Positions 35,501 to 46,862 of a stretch of 64,000 nt of DNA are shown piece after piece. A program made the translations under genes and the position numbers. The stretch is from Owenia fusiformis (taxonomy: Eukaryota > Annelida > Polychaeta > Sabellida > Oweniidae): positions 34,041,375-34,105,374 of the forward strand of contig CAIIXF020000005.1 of NCBI GenBank assembly GCA_903813345.2, written 5' to 3'. The first letter of the stretch is position 1. The number at the start of each line of letters is the position of its first letter. The notes below the pieces were generated by a model. The model was not told the origin of the DNA. It saw only the letters and a program-made list of their open reading frames with translations, and made no database searches.

Positions 35501-38344
35501 AAGCAAAGATGTTTTCCCAGTTATACTGAGATATTGCTCTATTAAGATGAAACACATTGCAATCCTGATATTGCCAAGTTGTTCTAACAGTATTTGAATC
35601 AGTGTTTGCAGTTTTGAGATTTAGTTTGCTGTAAATGCAAGAATGGTCAGATCCTATAGGCGATTTAGTACAAGTTTCCAAGACATATCCTGGAGAGTCA
35701 CAGAAAAATAAGTCCAAGCATGAACGACTATTTTTCACACATCTAGTTGGTTCTTTCACTAACTGAGAGAGAGAATTCTCGACTGAAATATCATAAAGCC
35801 TTGTTCCTTCAGCGGTATTTATGTCTTTTTCCCACCAGTGGGCACTACGAGCATTAAAATCACCTGTACAGAATATCCCATCTGATTTAACTTTAGTCGC
35901 CTTTTTTATATTATTGTTAAGGTAATTAAAATAGTTGTCGCGATTTCTGGCATTTTGTGATGGCGACCGATAGAATGTTCCATACAAAAAGGACTTATTT
36001 TCAACAGTGACTTCAATCCACCGGCACTCGATATTTGGATCATTTAAATCATCTCTGACTTTAAATTTCAAAGAGTCCTTTATATAGACAATAATGCCAC
36101 GACCTTTAGAATCATACAGTGACTGATCTAATTTATGAAAGCCTATTATATCATATTTTGATATATCTAATTTGTTACCAGTTTCACACAGACTCACAAT
36201 TGAAATATTTTCTTGTTTAACCAATAACTTAAGACTTTCAAACCTGTTTCCATTGTCGGCTGAGAGACTGTTAATATTTGTAAACAGAATATTCACATTT
36301 TCGGTATAATTGTTTGGGCCTGGATTTGGTTTTATGTCAAATGCTAATAGGAGAAGTTGTCTTAACACATCTTCATGAAATGCTAGATTTAGAAAAATTG
36401 AACTTCCTGGTATTAATAGAAAACAACTCATTGTGAAAACAAACATGCATATAGACCTTGGATTAATTTGATGTTTTGAAGGTAATTGTACAACCCAGAG
36501 TGCTATCAATGGTGTTACAAAAGATAACATTTTTGCAATTATAAAGATGGCAAATAGTATTTCCAAATGCATATTTAAAAGCAAGTGTTGAAAGAAGCTA
36601 CATATTAAGATTATAAGAGGAAGATTACAACAATTGCTGGAAATATGCAACATACTAATAATGAGCCAATTTGAAAATAATGTGTTCACTCTAGGGCTGT
36701 TTCCTATTTTGCTGACATGGTTAAATCCAAGATTATTAAATGCACATATTCTTCCCCGCCAAAGGGTTAATTCAATGCACATCAAAGATGTAGTTTGTGG
36801 GAACCCAGGATAATGCCAGACTGAAGTAATTTTCTACATGGATGCAAATATAAAGACTATACATGACAGTAAAAGAATATTATCTGTCTCCCTGGATAAA
36901 TAAGTCAACATTCAAACATGTATTGACTTAATTTGACTCTTACTTAAGGTTCTAGTCGATAGGCTGATTGCTGACCTTATTTAGAGTCATAGCAACATAA
37001 TACCATATCATTTTCAAGGATTCACATAAATTCAGTGAGCTGGAAACTGCTTTTAGATGCCAATTATATACTTTATCATTCCATGAATTGATTCATGCCT
37101 CTCCAGTGTGAACATTTTGTACACATGTAAATAGTAACCAATAGGAAAGTACCCCAATACCAACTCACTGAAGTTTGAAAAAACCTTGTAATAGCTCACC
37201 ATACACAAAAGTTATATATAGGGTATATAATACCAATTCAATGCAACTTAAAGTTTATAAAAAGAGACTTGACCAATAAAAACAATATGACCTTTGCTTC
37301 AAAGGGCAGTGTCACCATGGCATTGGAATGTATGTAATACAGAGTAACTGTATATGCGTTGACAGTTATGCATCAGGTGTCAAAAGAATCAAAACAAAGA
37401 GAAATAAGTTAATATACATGTAACTTCATGAAAGAAAAAAGCAAATGCAGTATTATTAGAAGATTATAACAACAATGATTATCATGAGCGATAATAGTTT
37501 CATTTGCACTGAGAATGAAACAAAGAAAATATAAAATGTCCTATCTGCAGTTCATTATTGAATGTGTATGCAAAATATAAGGTTTAACTGTAGAGTAACT
37601 TTTCTACTGTACTACAATACATGATTTTTGTACTGTATTTTACCTGTAAATACATGTTTTATGCATCTGAAAGTGTTCATCATAAAGAGTGCTGGTTATG
37701 TGATTAGATCTAGTAGAATCTGATTTAGCTTATTTACTGATATTATATGAACAGAAGAATCATGTTCTTAACCTATTTTTTATATTATAGAACTATTTGA
37801 TAATGTACGTAAACCCAAATCAAAATAGAAGTACAACATGTGTACCAAAAAGAATCACCAAATAAATGAATTACAGTTAAATAAACTTTGTCTCACCAAA
37901 TGCCTCTCTGACAGAGAATGACTTTTCAGGTTGTTCCAGGGTGATTGCATCACTGGAAATAGGGATGCTCCTAATCATTCTGTCTTGTGGAGCTAACTGT
38001 TCTGTCCCTGCCTCATATACACTTCTTTCAGATCGCGGCACACCATGTCGGAACTGGGCTGGAGGTGGAACTCCTGGTGGGAACGCAACATAATGTCGGA
38101 ACTGAGGTGGAACTGGAACTCCTGGTGGGAATTTGGGTGGAAAACCTGGATGAATGGGTTTTCGTACAAAGTACACCTTTCGCACAGGGTGAATAGTTGC
38201 CTTTGCTTTACGTCTGGCCTCTTCTAAACGATTGGCATGTGCTTTACGCCTGGCCTCTTCCAAACGATTGGCCTCTGCTAAACGACTGGCCTCTGCTAAA
38301 CGACTGGTCTGTGCTAAACTACCGGCTTGTGCTAAACCGCATTT
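32570..38344 (-). CDS. ZP gene B, last two exons (furin-region variant and transmembrane/tail)
   Basis: Exon 8 is 38344-37897 (448 nt; same entry and exit phases as gene A exon 8). Exon 9 is 32709-32570 (140 nt, as in gene A), with the transmembrane helix and tail ending SVPDNAF. Exon 8 keeps the gene A end (RSIPISSDAITLEQ, KSFSVREAFG). Its front is replaced by six-to-seven-residue repeats (RLAEAS, RLEEARRKAHAN) and a Pro-rich part with two copies of PPGVP...QFRH. The clear RLKRS furin site of gene A is absent; nearby basic sites (RRK, PRSERS) are less convincing. These exons most likely continue exons 2-7 at 59,245-62,085. A LINE occupies intron 8. A truncated separate copy is the alternative. 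Confidence 0.75.
33053..34438 (-). CDS. LINE ORF, C-terminal part (reverse transcriptase core and zinc knuckle)
   Basis: 461 codons continuing the LINE polyprotein in another frame. It contains the reverse transcriptase catalytic region (SIPQGSIIGPLCFLLYINDL, then YLYADDSSIFF with the YADD box), thumb and connection sequence (PVTRAIRLWEKLP) typical of the CR1/Jockey group, and a C-terminal CLCGYRQQTSKHLIFNC, a C-x-C-x8-H-x4-C zinc-knuckle-like motif near residue 385. The frame is displaced from the upstream ORF by an indel around 34,440-34,500, so as written no single protein spans both. Confidence 0.88.
   Translation of the reverse strand: MTNRCLQVKVNGEFSERSPDAFINSSIPQGSIIGPLCFLLYINDLNEVLNHSQLYLYADDSSIFFPCDRNKNIFDLHRNFQSDIDKLSEWSLKWKSIFKPSKSVEIIFKGSRRKYLQHPPVFLSNEKINRSSDHKHLGIILDEHLSFRPHILETIDKCNTMLNPLKALKNKIRSKHLEKMYLSFILPKMEYGSILFEKATKYDLAKLDQVHYRAALLISGCIRGTSKTKLFKSLNWNELSTRTDEKYLKLMYQVKNKTVPSYLQRIFDQHRNPVQNVNLRRIRHFTAPKPIGSFSKSPVTRAIRLWEKLPTDQKESKSFASFKRSVKTHLKDKNLPLPTSQLELSRKSEIFLNRIRCDFIFSGHFFLHNFRDVESPKCLCGYRQQTSKHLIFNCPLLVKEREELWGELRVMPELNHFFLIGCTLEQKTNTLLFGDNLVNNKIKGCVFKIFTNFLCKIMEII
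34467..36785 (-). CDS. LINE ORF, N-terminal part (hydrophobic leader, 2A-like motif, AP endonuclease, RT fingers)
   Basis: 772 codons. Residues 1-148 are strongly hydrophobic with three to four potential membrane segments. DIKPNPGP at residues 150-157 matches the 2A-peptide consensus except for Lys at the usual Glu. The endonuclease follows (NILFTNINSL, SLCETGN, GTFYRSPS, CTGDFNARSAHW, PIGSDHSCIYSKL), with the expected Glu, GDFN and SDH residues. Then the RT N-terminal region (PDGITNKML, NYRPITLLNNVSKIFERL, SGFLPGHSTEKQL, FLDIESAYDAVPH). The frame stops after the last motif; RT continues in the next ORF. Start codon uncertain because 5' UTR and ORF1 are not distinguished. Confidence 0.88.
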   Translation of the reverse strand: MMCIELTLWRGRICAFNNLGFNHVSKIGNSPRVNTLFSNWLIISMLHISSNCCNLPLIILICSFFQHLLLNMHLEILFAIFIIAKMLSFVTPLIALWVVQLPSKHQINPRSICMFVFTMSCFLLIPGSSIFLNLAFHEDVLRQLLLLAFDIKPNPGPNNYTENVNILFTNINSLSADNGNRFESLKLLVKQENISIVSLCETGNKLDISKYDIIGFHKLDQSLYDSKGRGIIVYIKDSLKFKVRDDLNDPNIECRWIEVTVENKSFLYGTFYRSPSQNARNRDNYFNYLNNNIKKATKVKSDGIFCTGDFNARSAHWWEKDINTAEGTRLYDISVENSLSQLVKEPTRCVKNSRSCLDLFFCDSPGYVLETCTKSPIGSDHSCIYSKLNLKTANTDSNTVRTTWQYQDCNVFHLNRAISQYNWENIFALTDIDNMTEIFTSTVLSIFSDHIPRKIKVLKSKDMPWLTKEVKSSINKRDKLYRKLKTDHTTENYEKFKVQSDVVSNAITKAKLSYHESICTNLEANSSNSKFYWIAIKKLLGKKFCSDIPMLTKTDILAKNNKENADLLLQQFLTKFHHNFDELDSPNIPSKTDQILESIDFSKQDVNKILCDLNTTKQGGPDGITNKMLKMCCDSIDQPLFDLFKKVIEFNTFPSSWKLGTVVPIFKNKGSKCDPKNYRPITLLNNVSKIFERLIYNNMFKYVIENNLIYQNQSGFLPGHSTEKQLITIVNMIDEQIDNNCDVRGIFLDIESAYDAVPHYLLLKKVKIIWFF

Positions 38345-39029
38345 CTACAAAATAATTTCATACAAGACAAAATATATTAGCTAATAGACTCTTCAAAATG
38401 CAAATATATATGGAATGGGTACTGGGAGGTGTTGGATACAGTCTTTTCTGGGGTAAATATGCGTAACTCCTGCGGGTCCGCAGGGTTTCGAAGGAGGTGC
38501 ACATATTTTTCAAAAAATACATATATTTTTGACATTCACCGAAGTGGTCTTGACTAGTGGCCCTAGTTAATAATAATAACGGGCCTTGAAAATTGTGCTT
38601 GTTTCCATTGAGCCCCATGTTAATTCACCAATCTTCAAAAGACCCCTTGCAGAACAGTTCTAGAATTATAAAGTTCATATACAGGGTGGGCCAAAAAACA
38701 ATACCCAAGTTCAAAGATAAATATCATATGATAATGATTCATATAATATATCTTAAACCTTGCCATATATCATTTTAAAGATGAATCATTTCATAACAAT
38801 ATGAGACCACCCGATTGAAAACTGTTGCTTTCATGAAGAGTTAGAGGCTAGAAATGACACCAGGGATGTCACGAGCCACCAAAAAATTATTCGCTACATG
38901 CGGAGTTTCAAATTGTGGAAAATGGAGGGAAATTTGAACTTTGGCCCCTTCAAAATATATACATTTATACAAGTTTAGTCCAAAATAACACCAATAACAC
39001 TTATATCCACGTCCGGTGAACGTACAAAA
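38345..39029. other. Intron 7 of ZP gene B, proximal part
   Basis: Bases 38,345-38,530 are homologous to gene A intron 7 near 25,228-25,440. An isolated mariner-type terminus (TACAGGGTGGGCCAAAAAAC) starts at 38,681, with no partner end found. Confidence 0.5.
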
Positions 39030-39260
39030 TGGATGGAGGGGGGATTAGGCGATTTCTGCAAGAAAACTCAACAAATTTGGAAGATTTATTTGTTTAAGAG
39101 AAAATTTACAACTGAATTGCCAAATGAATAGGCGCAGTGCATGGCAAAATACGTTAGGTCATCTGGTATTGTTTGGGTACTGAGTTTAGTTTTTTTTCAA
39201 ATACACGAGTTCTTGTGAATTTATTCCATCGTAAAGACATATAAATCCCCCCTCCATCCA
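39030..39260. mobile_element. 231-bp small TIR element
   Basis: Inverted ends TGGATGGAGGGGGGATT (39,030-39,046) and complement (39,244-39,260). It contains the uninterrupted version of the repeat at 1-700. A similar G-rich/C-rich inverted pair bounds 49,122-49,345 inside the CACTA-like element. Target duplication not clear. No ORF. Confidence 0.6.
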
Positions 39261-39669
39261 ATATTAATTTATTTCGATTATTTTTTGTATAACGCATGAA
39301 AACTAACTTTAAAAAGTGAGCAATGTCATTAGTATTGTCCCTTATACCTTATACCAAACGAAAAAAACTAGAGTGGTAGAGTAGTCCAAGATCACTCTTC
39401 GAAAAGTTATGCTCCCAAGGTAAAACGTCGTTCCCTTAGGGATAAAAAGGCATATGCATTTTTAAATTTTTTAACGTGAATTTACCCCTGCCATGGGCCT
39501 GAAAGTTTGAAAATTTTGGGTAAGAAGACAAAATAAGTTTATTTTCTTGGTTCAAATGAATGCAGTGGGTAACACTAAATTGTATCTAATACACATCAAC
39601 CGACTTTGCCTGATAGAACAATAAGTAGAAATATGTACAATATTTGATGAATTCAAAACAACTACTAAG

Positions 39670-40350
39670 GTCACACCGGAAAAGCCTGACAACGGTAAAG
39701 TCAGATACCGTTGCCCCAAATGGCGGACGTAACCGTCGCTTCAACTCTTTAATCACCTGGTCCTCGTTACATGGGACTTTATCGTCGCTTATTCTGTGCA
39801 TATGTTAAGCTCGTGTGATTATACAAAATTCCAATTTCTATCAAATGGGGTCGCGAATTGCCACAATATAGCGTCTTGGATATCATCAAAGACAACGGAA
39901 TCTGAATTTGAAATGATTTACAAAGACAACGGCATATGGTAAGATGTGACAACGGACTATGGTGGATGTATTGCATTGGAGCATAGGAAAATGACAACGG
40001 TAAATAGACACTTTACCCTTTTCTTTACATATACCGTTGTCAAATATAACCGTTGTCACCTCGATTTTACATCACATTTGACCCACACCTACCGTTGTCA
40101 TTTATACAGTATCAGTTGTCCTGTATCATATTCCGATCGGTAAAATTAAAGGCTTTATTTTGATGGTAGAACATATTTAAATTTATGATCAGTAGAAAAA
40201 CACTTTGAGTGATTGCTGTACCAAAGGAATTTAATCTAGTCGCTCTATTAAACATACAGTTCATGAAAATCCAATTGTAGCGACGGTTATGTTCGCCATT
40301 TGTGACAACAGTATCTGACTTTACCGTTGTCAGGCTATTCCATTGTGAAG
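39670..40350. mobile_element. 680-bp TIR element with scattered GACAACGGTA motif
   Basis: Inverted arms of about 65-70 bp (39,670-39,740 and 40,279-40,350) share GCCTGACAACGGTAAAGTC and AAATGGCG. GACAACGG occurs about six times in the left half and its complement CCGTTGTC about four times in the right half, like binding sites arranged symmetrically around the centre. No transposase. Target duplication not resolved. Confidence 0.7.
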
Positions 40351-40911
40351 GTAGCTAGACAATATGATTATCCCACCAACGGAATTCGTAGGGATATAGA
40401 GAAGCCTGCCTGCTATCATTGACTGCAACTTTTAAACACCACTACTTCGGTACATATCAAAAATACATGTATTAATGATACTTTGGTCAAAAATGGTGTT
40501 TTATATACAGCATGTGCAATTCTGAGTTTTAGTGCCGTAACACTACACAACCGGAGATAGCAGGAGAAATTAATCCTACCAACTCTAAGTGCAATACATT
40601 TTCCTGCACGTTTTGCACCTAGAACTGCAGTAGCTAGGTGCAGTGTGGGATACATTTGGTTTGAACATCAAAGCTAAATCTCACGAGCCTTGTGGTTGTG
40701 CCCTGAGTGCCATGTATCCACATGTATGCAGTCCCATAAATGATTGTTAGTTCTGCAAATATGAAACTAAACATTTTATTCTTTTAGCTGACAGAAACTC
40801 ATAGTTTATTAGTAGACTATGCAGGACTAAACCAAACGCTGCAGATGTTAAATCTAAAAAATTAACGGGCATATTTATTATTTTCTAAATCTTCTTGTAC
40901 ATTACGAAACA
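40351..40911. repeat. Hairpin-type repeat and duplicated ZP intron-7 segment
   Basis: TATCCCACCAACGG...TTCGTAGGGATA at 40,370 belongs to the hairpin family seen at 21,339 and 23,425. Bases 40,725-40,800 (GTTAGTTCTGCAAATATGAAACTAAAC) match 59,095-59,150 and gene A at 25,580-25,620. In the latter two cases this block lies just downstream of ZP exon 7. Confidence 0.6.
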
Positions 40912-42854
40912 AACTAGACATGTAAATTGAACAAGTTCAATTTAAGACTCCAGATTTAAAACTTTTTTAAGCTGAGTCATCCAAAATACTGTAAGCTGAG
41001 CCATTCAGAATAAGCTGAGTCATCCAGAATACAGACATTTAGACAACTCTTAAGTAGCTTATCTTCGTCTACATTGGCTTAACATGGGGATATCATAATA
41101 TCGACTTTTCGAGACTTCAAACAGCTATAACTATCTAACCAGAATTTGGGTCGAAATTTGGTTTGCAGATTCGAATTTCTGAGAAAATTCTACGTTTGTG
41201 TCATAACTCATACATTAAATTTTGAGAACTTTTTATGTTGACCTACTTTCCGGACGCCATTCCTCAAAATCGGTAAGAGTAATCAAAAAAGACAGTTACA
41301 ATAATGAAAGGACTGTCTTTAAGCTACATGCTGAAAAAAAGATAAAGGAATAATGCCGAATAGTGACAAAGATAATTGACATAACATGGGATATCAAAAT
41401 ACCAATTTTTTAATTTTTCAAAACGCCATTACTTCCAAACCAGGTGTCGGATTGAAATTTGATTTGCAGATTCGGATTCCTGAGAAAATTCTACCCTTAA
41501 TTCATAACTCATACGTTAAATTTGGAGAAACTTTCATGTTGACCTACTTTTCGGACACTATATCTCAAAAGTGGGTCAAAATACTTTCTGACGGCAAAAG
41601 GCTAACACTATTAGCACACTCTTTGCTACCTGTATACAAAATTTTGAAGCAAATAATTAAAGTGTAGTGTCAGAATCGCAAAAATAAGTTAAAACTATAA
41701 ATTTGACCTAGATTTTGACCCAGGCATTTTGGTGACCAAATTGTGAAGCTAGCTAGCTTTTGAGGTCCCTTTCTTTTATAGGCTTTCATTATGTGAAGCT
41801 GTACTCAGTCTTTATCTCGTATTTTACACTTCAAAGAAATCTTTTTTCCCGTTGGCATAACATGGGGCACCAAATTTAGCGATTTTTGAGCTTTCAAAAT
41901 GACATAACTTCCGAACCGGCAGTCGGATTGAAATTTGGTTTGCAGATTTGGATTCCTGAGAAAATTCTACCCTTAATTCATAACTCATACGTTAAATTTG
42001 GAGAACTTTTTAGTTTGACCTACTTTTCGGACACCATATCTCAAAAGTGGGTCAAAATACTTTCTGACGGCAAAAGGCTAACACTATTAGCACACTCTTG
42101 GCTACATGTATACAAAATTTCGAAGAATATAATTAATATGTAGTGTCAGAATCGCAAAAATAAAAAAAAACTTTGAATTTGACCTAGATTTTGACCTAGG
42201 CATTTTGGTGTCCAAATTTTTATGAAAACAAGGTCTTGTGGTCCCTTTCTTTTATGGGCTTCCATTATGTTTAACTGTGCTAAGTCTATATCTCGTATTT
42301 TACACTTCAAAAAAATATTTTTTCCCATTGAATTAACATGGGGCACCAAATTTAGCGATTTTTGAATTTTCAAAACGCCATAACTTCTGAACCGGAAGTC
42401 AGATCGAAATTTCGTTTTCAGATTCGGAATCCTGAGAAAATTTCCTATAAGACTGATATCCTGGACATTGGATTCGGAGAAATATTTTTTGGACCTCGTT
42501 TTCGGACACTGATATCTCGAAATCGGTTTGAGATACCAAAAAACTAAATCGACCCTAGGTTTTCTACTTTTTTATGAGGAACACAATGAAAAAAACCAGG
42601 ATCAAAAATATTGAAGGACGACCGAGATAATGGGAAAAAGTGACAAAGTACTGGATTTGACCTAGTTCTTGACCTTTGACCTAGATAAAAATTTGACCTA
42701 ATTTCCCAGAAAGCCGGATACAGTCTTAAGTTAACCATGTAAGTTGGATTAAGTAAGCTGTTATAGTTGACGAGAAATTTGGTAAGGAGGAAGAAAAAAG
42801 AATAACTAGATTTGTGAAATTGAACAAGTTCAATTTAAGACTCCAGATTTATTT

Positions 42855-43092
42855 TACCTAGATAGATCAGTAAAGAGCTGAGTAAGTAACTGAGTAATTA
42901 GCTGAGTAAGTACCTTAGTAGTAGTTGAGTAAGTAGCTGAGTAAGTAACTGAGTAAAAAGCTGAGTAGGTAGCTGAGTAAGTAGCTGAGTAAGTACCCGA
43001 GTTAGTAGCTGAGTAAGTTGCTAAGTAAGTAATAACTAATTAAGTAATTGAGTAAGTAGTCAAATAAGTAGCTGAGTAGGTAGAGAGGTAAA
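42855..43092. repeat. 12-bp minisatellite GCTGAGTAAGTA (unit 2)
   Basis: Degenerate tandem copies of GCTGAGTAAGTA. Equivalent tracts occur at 46,605-46,862 and 48,512-48,700. The tract is placed right after the unit's 5' palindrome. Confidence 0.8.
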
Positions 43093-46000
43093 GTAGGGTA
43101 TGCAGGAATTTTTGAAAGTATATTTGATCAATCTGCATCGTGAATACTGGCAAGTGCGAATTTCAAACTTCAAAATGGCGTAGAATCTAAACCTGGGGTC
43201 GGATTGCAATTTTTGCTACAAGTATACAAAATTTCGGAGAATATCATTGAAGTGTAGTGTCAGAATCGCAAAATAAGAAAAAACTATGAATTTGACCTAG
43301 ATTTTTTAAACTAGGTATTTTGTTGTCCAAACTTTGAAGGAACGTAGCTTTTGAGGTCCCCTTGTTCTATGGGCTTTCATTATGTTTAGCTGTACTCATT
43401 CTATATCTCGTATTTTTACACTTCAAAAAATTATTCGGTCCCAATGATTTAACATGGGGCACCAAATTTAGCGATTTTTGAGATCTCAAAACGCCATAAC
43501 TTCAGAACAAGTAGTCGGATCGAAATTTGGTTTGCAGATCTAGATTTCTGAGAAAATTCTACCCTTAATTCATAACTCATACGTTAATTTTGGAAAACTT
43601 TTTACTTTGGTCTACTTTTTGGACACCATATCTCAAAAGTGGGTCAAAATACTTTCTGACGGCAAAACGCTAACACTATTAGCATACTCTTTGCTACCTG
43701 TATACAAAATTTTAAAGCAAATCATTTAAATATAGTGTCAGAATCGCAAAAATAAGGGAAAACTATAAATTTGACCTAGATTTTGACCTAGGCATTTTGG
43801 TGTCCAAATTTTGGAGCTAAGTAGCCTTCGAGGTCCCCTTCTTTAATAGGCTTTCATTAAATTAAGCTGTACTCAGTCTATATCTTGTATTTTACACTTC
43901 AAAAAAATCTTTTTTCCCATTGCCATAACATGGGGCACCAAATTTAGCGATTTTTGAGCTATCAAAACGACATAAATTCCAAACCAAAAGCCGGATTGAA
44001 ATTTGGTTTGCAGATTTGGATTCCTGAGAAAATTCTACCCTTAATTCATAACTCATACGTTAAATTTGGAGAACTTTTTAGTTTGACCTACTTTTCGGAC
44101 ACCATATCTCAAAAGTGGGTCAAAATACTTCCTGACGGCAAAAGGCTAACACTATTAGCACACTCTTGGCTACATGTACACAAATTTTTGAAGAATATAA
44201 TTAATCTGTAGTGTCAGAATCGCAAAAATAAGGAAAAACTTTGAATTTGACCTAGATTTTGACCTAGGCATTTTGGTGTCCAAATTCTTATGAAAAGAAG
44301 GTCTTGTGGTCCCTTTCTTTTATGGGCTTCCATTATGTTTAGCTGTGCTTAGTCTATATCTCGTATTTTACACTTCAAAAAAATATTTTTTCCCATTGAA
44401 TTAACATGGGGCACCAAATTTAGCGATTTTTGAATTTTCAAAACGCCATAACTTCTGAACCGGAAGTCAGATCGAAATTCGATTTTCAGATTCGGAATCC
44501 TGAGAAAATTTCCCATAAGACTAATATCCTAGACATTGGATTCGGTGAAATTTTTTTTGGACCTCGTTTTCGGACACTGATATCTCGAAATCGGTTTGAG
44601 ATACCAAAAAACTAAATCGACCCTAGGTTTTCTACTTTTTTATGAGGAACACAATGAAAAAAACCAGGATCAAAAATATTGAAGGACGACCGAGATAATG
44701 GGAAAAAGTGACAAAGTACTGGATTTGACCTAGTTCTTGACCTTTGACCTAGATAAAAATTTGACCTAATTTCCCAGAAAGCCAGATACATTCCCTAGTT
44801 AATCATGTAAGCAGCTTAAAGTAAGCTCTTCTAGTTGGTGAGAAATCTGGGAAGGAGGAAGAAGAATAATAACTAGACATGTAAATTGAACAAGTTCAAT
44901 TTAAGACTCCAGATTTAATACTTTTTTTTAAGCTGAGTCATCCAGAATACTTGTAAGCTGAGTCATCCAGAATAAGCTGATCGAGTCAGCTAGAATTTAG
45001 ACATTTAGACAACTCTCAATTTTTTATCTTCGACTCCATTGGCTTAACATCGGGATATCATCATATCGACTTTTCGAGACTTCAAACCGCTATAACTATC
45101 TAACCAGAAGTTAGATTGAAATTTAGTTTAAAGATTCGGACTCCTGAGAAAATTCTACCCTTAATTCATAACTCATATGTAAAATTTGGAGAATTTTTTA
45201 TTTTGACCTACTTTTCGGACACCATATCTCAAAAGTGGGTCAAAATACTCTCTGACGGCAAAAGGCTAACACTATTAGCCCACTCTTTGCTACCTGTATA
45301 CAAAATTTTGAAGCAAATCCTAAAAGTGTAGTGCCAGAATCGCAAAAATAAGGAAAAACTATGTATTTGACCTAGATTTTGACCTAGGGATTTTGGTGTC
45401 CAAATTTTAAAGCTAGATAGCCTTCCAGGTCCCCTTCATTTATAGACTTTCAGAATCTTAAGCTGTACTCAGTCTTTATCTGGTATTTTACACTTCAAAA
45501 AAATCTTTTTTCTCATTGACATAACATGGGGCACCAAAATTAGCGATTTTTGAGCTTTCAAAACGCCATAACTTCCCAACGAAAAGTCGGATTGAAATTT
45601 GGTTTGCAGATTCGGATTCCTGAGAAAATTCTATACTTAACTCATAGCTCATATGTTAAATTATGAGAAATTTTTATTTTGACCTACTTTTCGGACACCA
45701 TATCTCAAAAGTGGGTCAAAATACTTTCTGACGGCAAAAGGCTAACACTATTAGTACACTCTTTGCTACCTGTATACAAAATTTTGAAGCAAATTATTAA
45801 AGTGTAGTGTCAGAATCGTAAAAATAAGGAAAAACTATGAATTTGACCTAGATTTTGACCTAGGCATTTTGGTGTCCAAATTTTGAATTTAGGTAGCTTT
45901 TGAGGTCCCCTTCTTTTATAGGCATTCATTATGTTAAGCTGTGCTCAGTCTATATCTTGTATTTTACACTTCGAAAAAGTCTTTTTTCCCATTGGCTTAA

Positions 46001-46440
46001 CATGGGCACCAAATTTAGCGATTTCAAAACGCTATAGCTTCCGAACCGGAAGTCGGATCAAAATTTGGTTTGCAGATTTGGATTCCTGAGGAAATTTTAC
46101 ACTTATTTTATGACTCATACGTTGAATTTGGAGATATTTTTCGTTTGACCTACTTTCCGGACGCAATATCTCAAAATCGGTAGAGGTAATTAAAAAACTG
46201 ATAACTCACTGTCGAATTGTCTTTTTCTTGGCTACACGGTAAAAAAAAAATTTTGAAAAAATATTGAAAAATGACAAAGATAATTCACAAAATGATAATT
46301 TGACCTAGATTTTGACCTTTGACCTAGATAAAAATTTGACCTAATTTCCGGGAAACTAGGTCTCATTGCCTTTTTAACTATGTAAGCAGATTTCAGAAAG
46401 TCCCTCTAGTTGCTGAGAAAACGCGGAAAGAAAGAATAAT

Positions 46441-46554
46441 AAGAAAACTGGCAAAAGCAATAGACTCCAGATTTTCAATCTGGAGTCTAATAATAATAAT
46501 AAAGAAAACTGGCAAAAGCAATAGACTCCAGATTTTCATCTGGAGTCTAATAAT
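46441..46554. repeat. Two tandem hairpins closing array unit 3
   Basis: Two copies of AAAACTGGCAAAAGCAAT followed by GACTCCAGAT-loop-ATCTGGAGTC, then TAATAATAA. The next unit begins immediately afterwards with AACTAGA. Confidence 0.8.
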
Positions 46555-46604
46555 AACTAGATTGGTAAATTGAACAGAGTTCAATTTAAGACTCCAGATT
46601 GATT

Positions 46605-46862
46605 TACTTGAGTAAAGAGCTGAGTAGGAAGCTGAGTACGTAGATGAGTAGGTAGCTGAGTAAGTAGCTGAGTAAGTAGCTGAGTATGTAGCTGAGTAAG
46701 TAGCTGAGTAAGTAATTGAGTAAGTAGCTGAGTAGGTAGCTGAGTAAGCAGCTGAGTAGGTAGCTGAGTAAGTAGCTGAGTAAGTAGCTAAGTAAGTAAT
46801 AACTGATTAAGTAATTGAGTAATTAGTAGTCAAATAAGTAGCTGAGTAGGTAGGGAGGTAAA
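46605..46862. repeat. 12-bp minisatellite GCTGAGTAAGTA (unit 4)
   Basis: About 20 degenerate copies of the same 12-mer as in unit 2. Confidence 0.8.

Larger units (their letters stand above)
32898..37653 (-). mobile_element. 4.8-kb non-LTR retrotransposon (Jockey superfamily, CR1/L2-like)
   Basis: The element reads on the minus strand. The 3' end is AATAAA-containing sequence and a short A-tail (T-run at 32,898-32,907). Diverged target duplications of about 13 bp are visible (ATGCTTTTACATG at 32,885-32,897; ATGTTTTATGCATC at 37,654-37,667). The uninterrupted relative is ZP gene A intron 8 near 24,785. The 5' UTR is about 36,786-37,653. Coding is 36,785-33,053 in two frames. It is inserted in the sense orientation of ZP gene B. 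Confidence 0.88.
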
